Virus record (IMG/VR): IMGVR_UViG_3300042914_000556
Span: 1 to 58,897 of that record
Source: a virus
Strand: one strand, 5' to 3'
Length of the DNA stretch: 58,897 nucleotides
Shown here piece after piece: positions 58,878 to 58,897 of this stretch; positions within the stretch are counted from its first letter, which is position 1; each line of letters starts with the position of its first letter. The notes beneath the pieces are model-generated. The model was given only the letters and a program-made list of their open reading frames with translations, made no database searches and was not told the DNA's origin. The position numbers and the translations under genes are program-made.

Positions 58878-58897
58878 TTGGTTTCTAGCTATGGCAA

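Noticed and set aside
1-58897. Integrase, excisionase, CI-type repressor, transposase or tRNA genes
   Set aside because: No product pattern or structure supporting any of these was found on either strand. The HTH protein at 9731 alone does not show lysogeny.

Overview
The window is almost certainly a near-complete genome, or a very large part of one, of a tailed dsDNA bacteriophage with podovirus-like organisation. It carries terminase, portal, scaffold and major capsid genes, adaptor- and nozzle-like tail genes, internal virion-type proteins and a spanin/endolysin/holin cassette. No tape-measure, tail-tube or sheath gene is visible. A Gram-negative host is indicated by the nested Rz/Rz1 spanin pair, perfect sigma70 promoters and strong Shine-Dalgarno sites. 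A beta/gammaproteobacterial host is only an inference. No integrase, excisionase or clear CI-type repressor is visible, so lysogeny is unsupported.

Layout: all genes from 147 to 21395 are on the + strand (early, accessory, replication) and all genes from 21396 to the right edge are on the - strand (morphogenesis, host interaction, lysis). The two arms converge with no gap at 21395/21396. If the molecule is circular or terminally redundant, the edge junction would be the divergent promoter region between the terminase operon and the early operon.

Positions 1-9162 hold small genes of unknown function plus a module of a DUF3150-like protein, a MoxR-type AAA+ ATPase and a zincin/VWA protein. The area is threaded by ten copies of a 16-bp palindrome (TAATCCCATGGGATTA and two centre variants), usually just upstream of a ribosome binding site. 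It also has four copies of AACTACTATCATC and a 959-bp gene-free regulatory or origin-like region (1529-2487) with about eleven CCAATCTAAA motifs and a perfect TTGACA-17-TATAAT promoter. Positions 9182-12185 are a dense run of overlapping tiny genes: a HTH regulator, zinc fingers, tiny membrane peptides, duplicated accessory proteins and two NrdR-like zinc-ribbon proteins.

Positions 12182-21395 form the DNA metabolism operon: family A DNA polymerase, Cas4/RecB-like nuclease, VRR-NUC nuclease, SNF2-type helicase, a small protein resembling the Acb2/Tad1 anti-CBASS/anti-Thoeris family, a possible ssDNA-binding protein, an AEP-primase/DUF927-helicase fusion and a small HNH protein.

On the - strand, read right to left: small and large terminase, portal, scaffold, major capsid protein, adaptor proteins, a collagen-like fibre, two glycine-rich adhesins, a glycosyltransferase, the lysis cassette, large tail proteins, a GNAT protein, an S74-chaperone protein, an internal-virion-like protein, a 2328-residue polyvalent protein (metallopeptidase motif plus ADP-ribosyltransferase-like region) and five very small basic proteins. 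Late genes are coupled by ATGA/TAATG overlaps, so translation is probably coordinated along one or a few long late transcripts.
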